Notes: generated from the letters alone by a model not told the origin. Positions 44,002-54,353 are shown, numbered from the stretch's first letter. The stretch is DNA of 64,000 nt from DATHZQ01 sp963823505 (GCA_963823505.1 CAWGLY010000008.1:124001-188000); one strand, 5' to 3'. Translations and numbers: made by a program.

Positions 44002-45446
44002 TGGCTGAGCTGACTCGCAAGGAGCGGATGCAGCTTCCTCGGCAGGAGATGCCCGCCCATGATGCTGAGGAACGTCGCACGACGTTCACCGAGGTCAATC
44101 TGGGGTTCACCTCCGCCCTTGCCCGCCTCGAAGCGGAGCGGTGTATCCGCTGTCCACGGCCCAAGTGCATCGAGGGTTGCCCCGTAGGGGTGCGGATCAA
44201 CGACTTCGTCGTGCTGGTCTCCGAAGGCGACTTCGCCGGCGCGGCGGCCGTGGTCAAGGAGGACAACTCGCTCCCAGCGATCTGCGGGAGGGTGTGCCCC
44301 CAGGAATACCAATGTGAGGGCTCATGTGTGCTCGGCCGCAAGCACCAGCCGGTGGCCATCGGTGCGCTGGAGCGGTTCGTCGCCGACTACGAGCGCGAAC
44401 ACGGCATCACTGCCGCCGCCCGCCCCATACAACGTTCCGGCAAGTCGGTCGCTGTCGTCGGCAGCGGACCCTCAGGGCTGGCATGCGCCAGTGATCTGGC
44501 GCAGATGGGTCACGACGTCACCGTGTTCGAGGCGCTGCATGAGCTTGGGGGCGTCCTCACGTACGGCATTCCTGAGTTCCGCCTTCCCAAAGAGGTCGTG
44601 AAGGCGGAGATCTCGCAACTCGAGGCGCTTGGGGTGCAATTCGAGACGAACGCGGTGATCGGGGCGGTGGAGAGCCTCGACGAGCTGCTGGACGAATACG
44701 ACGCGATCTTCATCGGTGTCGGGGCGGGTCTGCCACGTTTCACCGGTGTCCCGGGTGAGAGCCTCGTCGGGGTCTACTCCGCCAATGAGTTCCTGACCCG
44801 CATCAACCTGATGAAGGCCTACCTCCCCGATTCCGAGACCCCGATGCTCGACATCCGCGACAAGAGGGTTGCCGTGTTTGGCGGCGGCAACACGGCGATG
44901 GACGCAGTGCGCACGGCAGTCCGCCTCGGAGCGCAGAGCGCCCAGATCGTCTACCGGCGCTCCGAGGACGAGATGCCGGCCAGACGCGAGGAGATCACCC
45001 ACGCCAAGGAGGAGCGGGTCCGCTTCGTCATGCTCGCCGCCCCAGTCGAGTTCCTCGGCGACGAAGACGGTCGCCTCACCGGGATGCGGATACAGCACAT
45101 GCGGCTGGGCGCGCCCGACGAGAGCGGAAGACGCTCCCCTGAGCCGGTCGAGGGCAGCACGTACGATGCGCCCGTCGATGTCGTCGTGATCGCCGTCGGC
45201 AACACCCCGAACCCGCTGCTGCCGCGCACCGACCCAGAGCTCGAGCAGACCAGATGGGGAACGCTGGTCGCCGACGAGGTGACGGGGCGCACCACCAAAC
45301 GGGGCGTCTTTGCAGGTGGCGACATCGTCACAGGGGGCGCAACCGTCATCTTGGCCATGGGTGCAGGCCGCCGCGCCGCCACCGCCATCGACGAATACTT
45401 GACGACCAACGGCTGGGAGCCTCGCCCTTCGGCTGACGACGTCTGA
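44001..45446 (+). CDS. nfnB: NfnB/GltA-type NADPH-dependent oxidoreductase large subunit
   Basis: The 481-residue protein has the N-terminal two-[4Fe-4S] domain of GltD-like proteins (CIRCPRPKCIEGCPVG, ICGRVCPQEYQCEGSC), FAD motif VAVVGSGPSGLACASDL, VFEALHELGGVLTYGIPEFRLPKEVV, and NAD(P)-binding VAVFGGGNTAMDAVRTA. With nfnA it would form the electron-bifurcating NfnAB complex, linking NADPH, NADH and ferredoxin. It is sometimes annotated gltA (homotetrameric glutamate synthase); the nfnA neighbour favours Nfn. Confidence 0.88.
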   Translation: MAELTRKERMQLPRQEMPAHDAEERRTTFTEVNLGFTSALARLEAERCIRCPRPKCIEGCPVGVRINDFVVLVSEGDFAGAAAVVKEDNSLPAICGRVCPQEYQCEGSCVLGRKHQPVAIGALERFVADYEREHGITAAARPIQRSGKSVAVVGSGPSGLACASDLAQMGHDVTVFEALHELGGVLTYGIPEFRLPKEVVKAEISQLEALGVQFETNAVIGAVESLDELLDEYDAIFIGVGAGLPRFTGVPGESLVGVYSANEFLTRINLMKAYLPDSETPMLDIRDKRVAVFGGGNTAMDAVRTAVRLGAQSAQIVYRRSEDEMPARREEITHAKEERVRFVMLAAPVEFLGDEDGRLTGMRIQHMRLGAPDESGRRSPEPVEGSTYDAPVDVVVIAVGNTPNPLLPRTDPELEQTRWGTLVADEVTGRTTKRGVFAGGDIVTGGATVILAMGAGRRAATAIDEYLTTNGWEPRPSADDV

Positions 45447-45468
45447 GCGGCCGCATCGCCTTCGGTGA

Positions 45469-47226
45469 TCAGCCGTCGTCGCTGCCATCCATGGGGTCGT
45501 CGGCGACGGCGATGTGTTCGGTGACGCCCGGCTCAGGCGTTTCCCCGTCGACCGGCCCGACGGTACCTTCGGCGTGCCGCGCCGCCCGGACTCCCTGCGA
45601 GATGCTGTGCCAAATGTGGTCGGGTCCGAGGACCTCGAGAATCCCGGTGGAGCGGAGAATCCCTCGCACTCTGTGCATGGTGCGGACGAGGTACAGGTCG
45701 ATGCCGCGGCTCCGAAGATCACCGATGATCTCGGCGAGAATGTCGGCGCTCGTCGTGTCGAGCTGATTCGTCGCCTCCAGGTCGAGGATCACGACTTCTG
45801 TTTCTGGGGTCGCTTCCACATGCTGCCGGATGCGATCCTGGACGGTTGCGGCGTTCACCCAGAACAGCGGGGCGCTCAGGCGGAGCACGAGGATGCTGTC
45901 GATCGTCCTCCGCTCGGGGTGGCGTTTCACCGAGCCCCAGGCGGCCTTCTCTCCTTGGATCTTCCCCATGACTTCGACCTCGACACGACCTGAGCGGAGG
46001 ACGAGGCCGATGACAGACAGGGCGATGGCCGTCAGCAACCCGTAGAGCGTACCGAGGACCACGACCCCCAGCAGCGCGGCGATGCACGCGACGAAGTCGT
46101 TGCGACGCACCCGCTGGTAGCGCCTCACGGCCTTGGCATCCATCAGCCCCCACACCGCCTCGATGACGATGGCGGAGAGGATGGCTCTGGGGAGGTCGCT
46201 GAGCGAGGAGGCAAAGAACAAAAGGACGACGATGACGAGAGCCGCAGACACGAGCCCGGTCACCTGGCTGGTGCCACCGGACCGTGCGGCGGCAGCCGTC
46301 TTCGACAAGCTGCCGGCAACCCCGAGTCCGCCAAAGAGCCCGGCCGACACATTGGCCGCTCCGGTAGCGACGAATTCCTGGTCTGCATCGATGCGGTAAT
46401 TGCCCTCAGCTGCAAACAGTCGGGCGGCGCTGAGACTCTCGGCAAGGCCGACCAGGGCCAGCGCTGCGCCGCTGAAGACGAGGCCGGGAAGCTCGGCGAG
46501 GGCAACTCCGGGGATGCTGGGGATCGGAAGGCCCGAGGGGACCGCCCCAACGACCGCCACCCCTTCGCCCGCGAGGTCGGCCAAGCGTGACACCATCAGT
46601 CCGGCGAAGACGAGAACCAACCCCCACGGCACAGTCGGGAGCAGTCGCCTGCCGATGAACAGGACGGCCACGCTGAGCACGCCGACCATGGCAGTGAGCT
46701 GGGACATCTCAGGAAGCTCCGTGACGGTCTGGACAAGCCGTTCGATCGCGTTGCCCGAGACGGATGGCAGGCCCAGCAGCGTGGGTATCTCACCCATGAT
46801 GATGATGATGGACAGCCCGAACACGAAGCCCGTGATGATCGGCTTCGAAAGGAATTCCGCAACCCATCCCACTTTGACCAATCCGGCGGCGAGCAAGACC
46901 GCCCCGGAGATGACGGCGAGCGCCGCGGTGAGGGCGATCGCACGTTCCGGGTCCCCGCTCGCCTCGATGGCGACGATGGAGCCCGATACGACGGACACGG
47001 TGGAAACGGGACCGACAACGAGCTGTGGCGACGAACCGAGTATCCCGTACGCAACGAGCGCAGCGGGGATGGCGTACAGACCAACTTGGACGGGCACGCC
47101 GGCAATCGCCGCGTACCCGAGCGCCTGCGGGACCATGAGCGCGGTCACGACGGCAGCAGCAAGCAGATCGCTCGACAGCGATCGCGACCGGTATGCGGGC
47201 AACCCCTCTCCTGCCGGGGCACTCAT
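45469..47226 (-). CDS. SulP-family anion transporter with STAS domain
   Basis: The 585-residue protein has the SulP N-terminus (DLLAAAVVTALMVPQALGYAAIAGVPVQVGLYA), about 12 hydrophobic helices, and a C-terminal STAS domain (VVILDLEATNQLDTTSADILAEI). Substrates of the family are sulfate, bicarbonate or other anions. The start at 47226 (MSAPAGEG) is chosen because the frame upstream runs through non-coding DNA. It converges on nfnB. Confidence 0.92.
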   Translation of the reverse strand: MSAPAGEGLPAYRSRSLSSDLLAAAVVTALMVPQALGYAAIAGVPVQVGLYAIPAALVAYGILGSSPQLVVGPVSTVSVVSGSIVAIEASGDPERAIALTAALAVISGAVLLAAGLVKVGWVAEFLSKPIITGFVFGLSIIIIMGEIPTLLGLPSVSGNAIERLVQTVTELPEMSQLTAMVGVLSVAVLFIGRRLLPTVPWGLVLVFAGLMVSRLADLAGEGVAVVGAVPSGLPIPSIPGVALAELPGLVFSGAALALVGLAESLSAARLFAAEGNYRIDADQEFVATGAANVSAGLFGGLGVAGSLSKTAAAARSGGTSQVTGLVSAALVIVVLLFFASSLSDLPRAILSAIVIEAVWGLMDAKAVRRYQRVRRNDFVACIAALLGVVVLGTLYGLLTAIALSVIGLVLRSGRVEVEVMGKIQGEKAAWGSVKRHPERRTIDSILVLRLSAPLFWVNAATVQDRIRQHVEATPETEVVILDLEATNQLDTTSADILAEIIGDLRSRGIDLYLVRTMHRVRGILRSTGILEVLGPDHIWHSISQGVRAARHAEGTVGPVDGETPEPGVTEHIAVADDPMDGSDDG

Positions 47227-47423
47227 GCGTACATCCCTTGGGACACTACGCCGCCGAGGAGCACGGGCGCACGTTGGTCGTCCAGCGGAACAAGGCCGAT
47301 TTTGGGGCGGTGCCGTGTGCCTGCGACCGACGCGCCAGATGGTTATGGTCTCGGCAGTGTCGCAGGCAATCTCATGCGACGCACGGCACACTGTGACGAG
47401 ACCGATTCTGGGGAGGAGGGTCT

Positions 47424-48056
47424 GTGGCATCGGAACCGGATGCCGGTGAGGAGATGGCGCGCGGCGACGTTCCGAGCGTCCAGCCGGGAGTCGTGATGCG
47501 TGCGGCCATGGTGTATCAGCGCCTCGCCGACCGGATGTCTGAGGTGACCGGCAAGATCAGCCAGTACATGGTGCTCCTCACCGTCGGCGTCGGGTTCACC
47601 AATGTCGTCCTCCGGTACGTGGGCGAGCTCTCCGGCAACCGGCTCACGAACAACGGGCTGATCGAGGCCCAGTGGTATCTCTACTCGCTGATCTTCCTCT
47701 TCGGGTTCGGGTACATCCTCAAACACCAGATCAATGTCCGCGTCGACTTCTGGTTCGCCGAGCAGCCGGTGCGGCGCAAAGCCTGGATCGACCTCGTAGG
47801 GCACTGCACGTCGCTGATCCCCTTTGCGATCATCGGCATCTGGGTGTCGATACCGCAGGTACAGACCTCGTGGCGGCTCAACGAGCAGTCCCCGGACCCG
47901 AGCGGCCTGCCGCGGGCCCCGATCAAGACCATGATCGTCGTGGCTTTCGTCATCCTGCTGCTCCAAGGCATTGCAGAGGTGATCAAGCTGATCGCCATTC
48001 TGCGGGGTATCCAGCGGCCCGAGATCGAGAAACAGGAGTTCATTCGCATTGAGTAA
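47424..48056 (+). CDS. TRAP transporter small permease subunit (DctQ-type)
   Basis: The 210-residue protein has four helices and the DctQ pattern (TVGVGFTNVVLRYVGELSG, EAQWYLYSLIFLFGFGYILKHQINVRVDFW). It is the small membrane subunit of a tripartite ATP-independent periplasmic-type transporter. A GTG start at 47424 follows GGAGGAGGG. It is first of a three-gene TRAP operon. Confidence 0.9.
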   Translation: MASEPDAGEEMARGDVPSVQPGVVMRAAMVYQRLADRMSEVTGKISQYMVLLTVGVGFTNVVLRYVGELSGNRLTNNGLIEAQWYLYSLIFLFGFGYILKHQINVRVDFWFAEQPVRRKAWIDLVGHCTSLIPFAIIGIWVSIPQVQTSWRLNEQSPDPSGLPRAPIKTMIVVAFVILLLQGIAEVIKLIAILRGIQRPEIEKQEFIRIE

Positions 48057-48083
48057 GTGCGTGAAGCAGCAGGGATCTGGCGA

Positions 48084-49562
48084 ATGAGCCCCGAATGGCT
48101 TGCCATCGTCATGTTTGCGGTCTTCCTCGGCTTGATCCTGGTGGGCTACCCGGTGGCGTTCTCCTTTGCGGGCACGGCAATCGCGTTCTTCCTGCTCGGT
48201 TGGGTGACCGGTGCCGTCGACAGCAATGTGCTCAACGGACTGTTTTCCAAGTGGTTCGCCGACTCCGTCGCCAACTTCACGTTCTTAGCCATCCCGTTCT
48301 TCGTGTTCATGGGTGCCGTCTTCGAGAAGTCGGGTTTGGCCGAACGGCTCCTGAGGACGATCGGCATGCTCATGGGCCCCCTCAAAGGGGGCATGGCGAT
48401 CGCCGTGGTGTTCGTGGGGACCCTGCTGGCTGCGGCGACGGGTGTGGTGGCGGCAACGGTCATCGTCATGGGGCTGCTCGCCCTGCCGGTGATGGTCCGG
48501 TACAACTACGACCACAAGTTGGCCTCAGGGATCATCGTCGCCTCAGGGACGCTGGCACAGCTGATCCCGCCCAGCCTCGTGCTCATCGTCCTGTCGCAGT
48601 TCATCCCCATTTCGGTCGGGGAACTCTTCGCCGGAGCGCTGATTCCCGGCGTGATGCTGGCCGTGATCTTTGCGGCGTATGCCGTCGCCATTGCCTATGT
48701 GAAGCCGGGAACGGCACCCGCCATCCCCCTCGAAGAACGCACCATTCGCGGCTTTGCGTTGCTGCGTGAGACCTTTGTTTCGGTGGTGCCGCCCCTCGTG
48801 CTCATCTTCTCCGTGCTTGGTTCGATCTTCTTCGGGATCGCTACCGCATCGGAGGCCGGTGCGGTAGGTGCGTTCGGGGCGATCGTGCTGGCAATCGCCT
48901 ACCGCAACTTCAGCTGGAAGCTCCTCACCGATGCGGCCCGTTCGACGGCCAACATCACGAGCCTCGTCCTGCAGATCCTGTTCGCCTCGACGTTCTTTGC
49001 GCTCGTCTTCGATCGGCTCGGCGGTCAGCGCCTCATCACCGACTGGCTGACCAACATCCCCGGCGGCTTCTGGGGGTTCATCATCGCCGCCAACATCATC
49101 GTCTTCCTGCTGGGCATCAACCTCGAGTTCCTCGAGATCTCGTTCATCGTCATGCCGCTCTTTGTTCCGGCTGCGTTGCTCCTCGACGTCGACTTGGTGT
49201 GGTTCTCGGTGATGATGGCCATCAACCTCAACATGGCATTCATTTCGCCGCCGGTGGGGTTCTCGTTGTTCTACCTGCAATCGGTTGCGCCACCCGAAGT
49301 GAAGACCTCGGACATTCACCGAGGCGCTCTCCCGTTCATGGGCCTGCAGACCCTGGGGCTGCTCGTCGTCATGTTCGTGCCCGAGACGGTGACCTGGCTG
49401 CTCACCGTCTTCGACTTCAGGCCGGACGCCTCGGTGTCATTCCTGCAAGGCGCATTTGTGACCCGGATGGGGCTGAGTCTCGTGGCATTCATCGTCCTCG
49501 GCTTCTTGTGGGCGTACGTCGTTCGCCTCCGCATGAAACGCCAGGCCGTTCGCACCGGCTGA
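48084..49562 (+). CDS. TRAP transporter large permease subunit (DctM-type)
   Basis: The 492-residue membrane protein has DctM features: VGYPVAFSFAGTAIAFFLLGW, AIPFFVFMGAVFEKSGLAERLLRTIGMLMGPLKGGMAIAVVFVGTLLAAATG and LEISFIVMPLFVPAAL. It forms the sodium-coupled channel. The ATG at 48084 gives a normal start; a GTG at 48057, right after the stop of the small subunit, is the alternative. Long C-terminal helices are present. Confidence 0.92.
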   Translation: MSPEWLAIVMFAVFLGLILVGYPVAFSFAGTAIAFFLLGWVTGAVDSNVLNGLFSKWFADSVANFTFLAIPFFVFMGAVFEKSGLAERLLRTIGMLMGPLKGGMAIAVVFVGTLLAAATGVVAATVIVMGLLALPVMVRYNYDHKLASGIIVASGTLAQLIPPSLVLIVLSQFIPISVGELFAGALIPGVMLAVIFAAYAVAIAYVKPGTAPAIPLEERTIRGFALLRETFVSVVPPLVLIFSVLGSIFFGIATASEAGAVGAFGAIVLAIAYRNFSWKLLTDAARSTANITSLVLQILFASTFFALVFDRLGGQRLITDWLTNIPGGFWGFIIAANIIVFLLGINLEFLEISFIVMPLFVPAALLLDVDLVWFSVMMAINLNMAFISPPVGFSLFYLQSVAPPEVKTSDIHRGALPFMGLQTLGLLVVMFVPETVTWLLTVFDFRPDASVSFLQGAFVTRMGLSLVAFIVLGFLWAYVVRLRMKRQAVRTG

Positions 49563-49687
49563 CGACCCCGTGCCGGGTTTGTCGGCAAAGGCGGGCTTCG
49601 ATTCGCTACATTCCTGAAGGCGCGGGTCGCCGCAGGTGGCCACAGCGTCGAGAAGCGGGCTTCCCAGTCCGAGGAGGAGAAGAGACC

Positions 49688-50833
49688 TTGGAGAGAAGAC
49701 AGTTCCTACAGGTTGCCGGTGTCGGGGGTCTGAGTGCGCTTGCCCTTGCCGCGTGCAACGGTGACGACGACGCGGCAACAGCAACGACGACCGGGGATGC
49801 CGATCTCGACTCCGCGTTGCAGGCAAGCGACCTCCCCGAGCTCAATTGGGAGATCGCAACGAGTTGGCCGCAGTCGCTCGATACGATCTTTGGCGGTGCC
49901 GAGATCTTTGCCGAGCAGGTCACGGCGATGACAGGCGGTAAGTTCACCATGGTGGCCCGGGCCGGCGGTGAGCTCGTTCCGCCTCTCGAGATCCTCCAAT
50001 CCGTCCAATCCGGGGCAGTGCCGGCGGGCCATACGGCTTCGTACTACTACGTGGGTCTTGACCCGGTTGTCGCTTTTGGAACCGCGTTGCCGTTCGGGCT
50101 CACGGCCCGGCAGCAGAACTCGTGGCTGTACGACGGCGGCGGTCTCGAGCTGATGCAAGGCATCTATCGCGAACGGTTCAACGTCATCCAGTTCCCTGCA
50201 GGGAACACCGGCGTGCAGATGGGTGGCTGGTTCAACAAGGAGATCACGTCGCTCGCCGATTTGCAGGGACTGGTCATGCGAATTCCCGGTCTTGGTGGCG
50301 AGGTGATGAGCCGCCTTGGCAGCACGGTTCAGGTGCTCCCAGGTGGGGAGATCTTCCAAGCGCTGCAGACCGGAGCCATCGATGCTGCTGAGTGGGTCGG
50401 GCCATACGACGACCAGAAGCTCGACTTCCAGAACGTGGCGCAGTTCTACTACTACCCCGGATGGTGGGAGCCGGGCCCGTCGCTGGAAGTCCAGTTCCCC
50501 GTGGATGCGTACGACGGATTGCCCGAGGAGTACAAGGCGGTGATCGAAGCGGCGGCCAAGCAAGCCAACGTCGACATGATGTCCCGCTACGACGCTCTCA
50601 ATCCTCCGGCTCTGCAGAGCATCATCGACAACAGCGATGTCATCCTGCTGCCGTTCCCTGACGACGTCATGCAGGCGGCTGAGGAGGCGTCGTTCGAGAG
50701 CTACGAGGAGAACGCGGCGGCGAGCACCGATTTCCGCTCGGTGCTCGACAACTGGACTGCGTTCCGGCGCGGCATCCGGCAGTGGCACTCACTGGCGGAA
50801 ACGGCGTACTTGAACTACGAGTCGCAGGTGTAA
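49688..50833 (+). CDS. TRAP transporter substrate-binding protein, TakP-like, TTG start
   Basis: The 381-residue binding protein begins at TTG 49688, after GAGGAGGAGAAG, giving MERRQFLQVAGVGGLSALALAACN: a twin-arginine signal plus a lipobox LAAC. The mature part has TakP-like motifs: YVGLDPVVAFGTALPFGLTARQQNSWLY, FPAGNTGVQMGGWFNKEITSLADLQGLVMRIPGLGGEVMSRLG and AAEWVGPYDDQKLDF. TakP relatives bind alpha-keto acids, so 2-oxo acids are the likely substrate (inference). A hairpin follows at 50854. Confidence 0.9.
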   Translation: MERRQFLQVAGVGGLSALALAACNGDDDAATATTTGDADLDSALQASDLPELNWEIATSWPQSLDTIFGGAEIFAEQVTAMTGGKFTMVARAGGELVPPLEILQSVQSGAVPAGHTASYYYVGLDPVVAFGTALPFGLTARQQNSWLYDGGGLELMQGIYRERFNVIQFPAGNTGVQMGGWFNKEITSLADLQGLVMRIPGLGGEVMSRLGSTVQVLPGGEIFQALQTGAIDAAEWVGPYDDQKLDFQNVAQFYYYPGWWEPGPSLEVQFPVDAYDGLPEEYKAVIEAAAKQANVDMMSRYDALNPPALQSIIDNSDVILLPFPDDVMQAAEEASFESYEENAAASTDFRSVLDNWTAFRRGIRQWHSLAETAYLNYESQV

Positions 50834-50853
50834 CAGTCTGATCAGAGGCGAGT

Positions 50854-50885
50854 CGATGGAGCCCCGGTACGTCGGGGCTCCATCG
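50854..50885 (+). terminator. Hairpin terminator of the TRAP operon
   Basis: A perfect 13-bp inverted repeat CGATGGAGCCCCG/CGGGGCTCCATCG with a 6-nt GTACGT loop starts 20 bp after the substrate-binding protein stop. No T tract. Confidence 0.7.
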
Positions 50886-51037
50886 CGTCAGGCTGGCCAC
50901 GGGACTCCCTCGTCGCCTGAGGTATGGAGGAAGGTGGCTCCGGGCGGGGGATTGCGCCGACGCGTCTTCGATCAGACGACCCAAGAGGGGGTCTCCGTAG
51001 CAAATGGACAATACGCGTCGGTTTCGGCGGCGTCTGG

Positions 51038-52950
51038 TCAGGTTCGGAGGGGTCGGAGTTGGCCGGTGGGCGGTGTGGTGGGGTTGGTGAAGTCGTAGCG
51101 GCCGTAGAGGTTGATGTGTTCGTAGACGGTCCGTGAGAGTCGACGGAGCACCTCGTCGGGAACGTCGAGGCCGCGGTCGGCGACGTGGTCGGCGGCTGCG
51201 GCGAGGTAGACGGTGTTCCAGCAGATGGCGGCGTTGGTGAGCAGGGTGAGGCATTGTGCTTGGAGGTCTTGGTCGTCGGGGCGTCGTCGTTGTAGACGTC
51301 CCAGGTTTGCGAAGAACAGCTGCCGACGGGGGGCGTGGAGTGATTCGCCCTTGTTGAGCTGGGCGTGGATCCGGCGCCGGTGCTCCTCGTTGTGGAGGTA
51401 GCGGAGGATGGAGATGGTCTTGATGATCCGCCCGTACTCCTGGATAGCGCGGGTGAGGTCGTTCTGACGCGCTGAGGCTTGGAGGCGGGAGACGAGCAGC
51501 GATGCCGGGGTGTGGCCATGGCGGATGGTGGCAGCGACTCGGAGCAGGTCGTCCCACCGGTCGAGGAACCGGTCAGGTCGGATGCGGTGGTGTAGGAGCT
51601 CGGCGGCGCAGTCCCCGGTGGGGGTGGCGGCCAGTCGCCAGAGCCTTTGGTCGGCGAGGTCTCGGATGCGGGGCGAGAAGCGGAGTCCGGTGAGGTCGAA
51701 CAGCCCGAAGACGAGGTCGGTGTACCCGGCCGTATCGGTGGTGTGTTCTTCGATGTCGAGATCGGTCTCGTTGTCGAAGATGGCATCGAGCACATAGGTG
51801 GCCTCCCGCACCGTGGTGGGGATGACCTTGGTGCCGTATTGGGAGTGCTGGTCGGAAGTCCATGTGTAGATGGAGGCGCCGGTGCCGGTGTAGTAGCGGC
51901 GCATCGCTCGGGCGGTGGGGTTGCGGACCGTGAACGGGAACCGTTGCCCGTCAGACGACGACAGCGTGCCGGTGCCCCAGATCTCTGCGAGGGGTTGGGC
52001 GTGTTGGTGGTTGACGATCCGGGTGTTGGCGGCGGTGACGGTGTCGCTCTCAGGTACCAGCTGTGAGTCCAGGTGAGTTGGTCGACGCTGAACCCGGCGC
52101 TTCGGGCCATGGTGGCGAGCCCAAGGTTGCAGCCGTTGGCGACGAGCACGGCGAGGAGATGGGCGGTGTGGTCCGGGCTGCGAGGTGTGGCGTCGCCGGC
52201 ATGATTGAACGCATCGAGGAAGCCGCACCATGCGTCGACCTCGACGAGGACATCGACCAGGTCGACCTCGGGCAGGAAACCAACGGTCTGGTCCCTAACC
52301 GGTTTGGCGGCAGAGTCGCTCTCCTCGGCGCTGAGCGGTGGAACTACCAGGCGGTCGTCTTCGATGCGGATCCCTTCGCTGTCACCGAGCACATCGTCGA
52401 GAAACTGGAGGTTGGTGGTGAGCTCCTGGTCGAGTCTGGCGAGCCGCTCCGGACCGTTGAGGCTGATACCTGTCGTGTCCTCCACGTCGGGGCGGAGACG
52501 CTGCCAGTCATCGTCGGGGAGCAGGTAGTTGACGGGATTCTGGTAGCGGCGGCTGTGGTTGACCCACAGGTTGGCGCCACGTAGCGCCGCTCTCGTCTCG
52601 AAGAGCACGCACAGCTCCCAGATCCGCCGCTCGATCCTCCCGTCCTCGCGCGTCAGGAGCGCTTGCCACTTGCGGGGGGCGAAGCCAGTCGGGGCCATGT
52701 CCGGCACCCGACGGACATGGCGCTTGTTGAGGTCTTTGAGCAGCGCAACCGCATCGGCCAGTGGGTCGTCGGGTCGGGCAGCGTGGAAATCGAAGGCAGC
52801 GAGCACGTGTGGAGCGAACTGTCGGAGTTGGCTGTAGCGGGTCTCGAGCAGATCGATGTGGTTGTCGTCGGCGGGATGGGCGATCCGCATTCGGCCGGAG
52901 ATCGCGAATCTGTGGCAGATTCCTGTGAACTGAGGAGCCCGTTCGGACAA
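51038..52950 (-). pseudogene. Decayed Tn3-family transposase (tnpA), truncated and frameshifted
   Basis: About 635 residues of a Tn3-type TnpA remain, compared with about 950-1000 in intact copies, so the N-terminal third is missing. The first frame (down to about 52050) includes LPDDDWQRLRPDVEDTTG and WTHSWYLRA; a one-base deletion near 52045-52050 shifts to the second frame, which carries the DDE core: TWTSDQHSQYG (Asp), EEHTTDTAGYTD (Asp) and YLHNEEHRRRIHAQLNKGES (Glu), ending YGRYDFTNP. No resolvase or 38-bp terminal repeats are evident. It is inactive. Confidence 0.85.
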
Positions 52951-53071
52951 ATACCTATGTGTGAAGATACGGCACGTCGCCGAGAGCGCTTGCTGGCACC
53001 TAGGGCGTACCTAGAAGTCGTGACGCCTCTCCATACGTTCAGCCACGTCGGTATCACAGGAGGTTGACGCA

Positions 53072-54343
53072 ATGCAGCGAACCACCCACCGAGTCGGACG
53101 TTTCGTTCTGGTAGTGCTCATGCTTGGGCTGCTCGGCGTAGCAGCCGTTAGCGCTCCAGCGTCGGCGGATCTGGTGGCGGCACAGACCACAGACCTCCCG
53201 GATGTCCCGTCACCGCAGATTGGCGATTCGATAAGCGATGCGGAGATGGAGGACCTTCGTACGATCGCGGCCCAGTCCGACATGACTCTCGAGGAGGCGA
53301 TCGAGCGCTACGCATGGAACGACAACTTCGCACTCGCGGTTGACAAGATCCGCTCGAACTCGCCAGAGGCTTTCACCGGGGCAGAGATCGTCGACGCCCA
53401 CACCGCGTGGGTTGGGTTCTCCGGAGAGATGCCACAGGCTGCGACCGAGACGCTCGCGGAGTTTGGTGGTGCATTCGCCGATGTCTCGCTCGACGCACGT
53501 ACTGGCATGGGTTTCACAGAGACCGAACTCGAGGCGGCCATCGAGGTGGCTCACTTCGCTGCCATGGAGCAGAGCGGCGTCCTAGACGTCGTGACCACCT
53601 ACAGCTTCGACACCGGTCGGATAACGGTCGTCGTGGCTCTTGGACAATCCGTAGACGCCGCAACGCTATCTAGGGTGGAGGAAGCAGTCGACCTGAGCAT
53701 CGGAGACAGGTTGAAGGGGACGATCGAGGTTTCTGTAGTTGCGTCGGGAACCCCGCAATTGGTGTTCGACGACAGCAACTCCTACCACCACGGTGGGGAG
53801 GTCTTCAGTAGCTGCACCTCAGGGTTCGGGACCAGAGCTTCGTCGCACACGTCGGGGACAAGAGGAATCTCGACGGCAGGCCATTGCGGCAACCCCCGCA
53901 CGGACGACGGTTACACCATGACGTTCAAGGACGAGTACGACGGCACCCACGGCGACTTCCAGTGGCACACAGGACCCAAGACTGAGAGCGACGACTTCTA
54001 CTCCGGCAATTCGACGACGCTAGAGACGAACCTGCGCGACGTCTCCAGCGTCGGAGACGCAGTCGTCGGGCAATCCCTTTGCAAGAACGGCAAGACGAAC
54101 TACAAGGACTGCCAGGAGGTTCGAAAGACTTCGGTGTGCGCCGGCAACAACTGCAACCTGGTGCAGATGGGAGCACGGCTTGCCGCGGGCGGTGACAGCG
54201 GCGGCCCGATCTTCTGGAGCAACACGGCCTACGGTCTCCACACAAGTTCGATGTACGATCCAAGCTGGCCCTTTGACCGAGACGTCTACTCGAAAGCCAC
54301 CCGAATGGACAACGCCATAGACGTCTACGTGGCAACGAGCTAG
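53072..54343 (+). CDS. Secreted trypsin-like (S1 family) serine protease with propeptide
   Basis: The 423-residue preproenzyme has a signal peptide (residues 1-32, ending APASA), a propeptide (to about 245; IAAQSDMTLEEAIERYAWNDNFALAVDKIR resembles streptogrisin/alpha-lytic pro-regions) and an S1 catalytic domain. Catalytic residues are H271 in TAGHC, D295 in HGDFQWH and S376 in GGDSGGP. The Cys pairs suit disulfides. AGGAGGT precedes the ATG. It lies next to the dead transposase but its codon use looks native. Confidence 0.88.
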   Translation: MQRTTHRVGRFVLVVLMLGLLGVAAVSAPASADLVAAQTTDLPDVPSPQIGDSISDAEMEDLRTIAAQSDMTLEEAIERYAWNDNFALAVDKIRSNSPEAFTGAEIVDAHTAWVGFSGEMPQAATETLAEFGGAFADVSLDARTGMGFTETELEAAIEVAHFAAMEQSGVLDVVTTYSFDTGRITVVVALGQSVDAATLSRVEEAVDLSIGDRLKGTIEVSVVASGTPQLVFDDSNSYHHGGEVFSSCTSGFGTRASSHTSGTRGISTAGHCGNPRTDDGYTMTFKDEYDGTHGDFQWHTGPKTESDDFYSGNSTTLETNLRDVSSVGDAVVGQSLCKNGKTNYKDCQEVRKTSVCAGNNCNLVQMGARLAAGGDSGGPIFWSNTAYGLHTSSMYDPSWPFDRDVYSKATRMDNAIDVYVATS

Positions 54344-54353
54344 CCGGACACAC

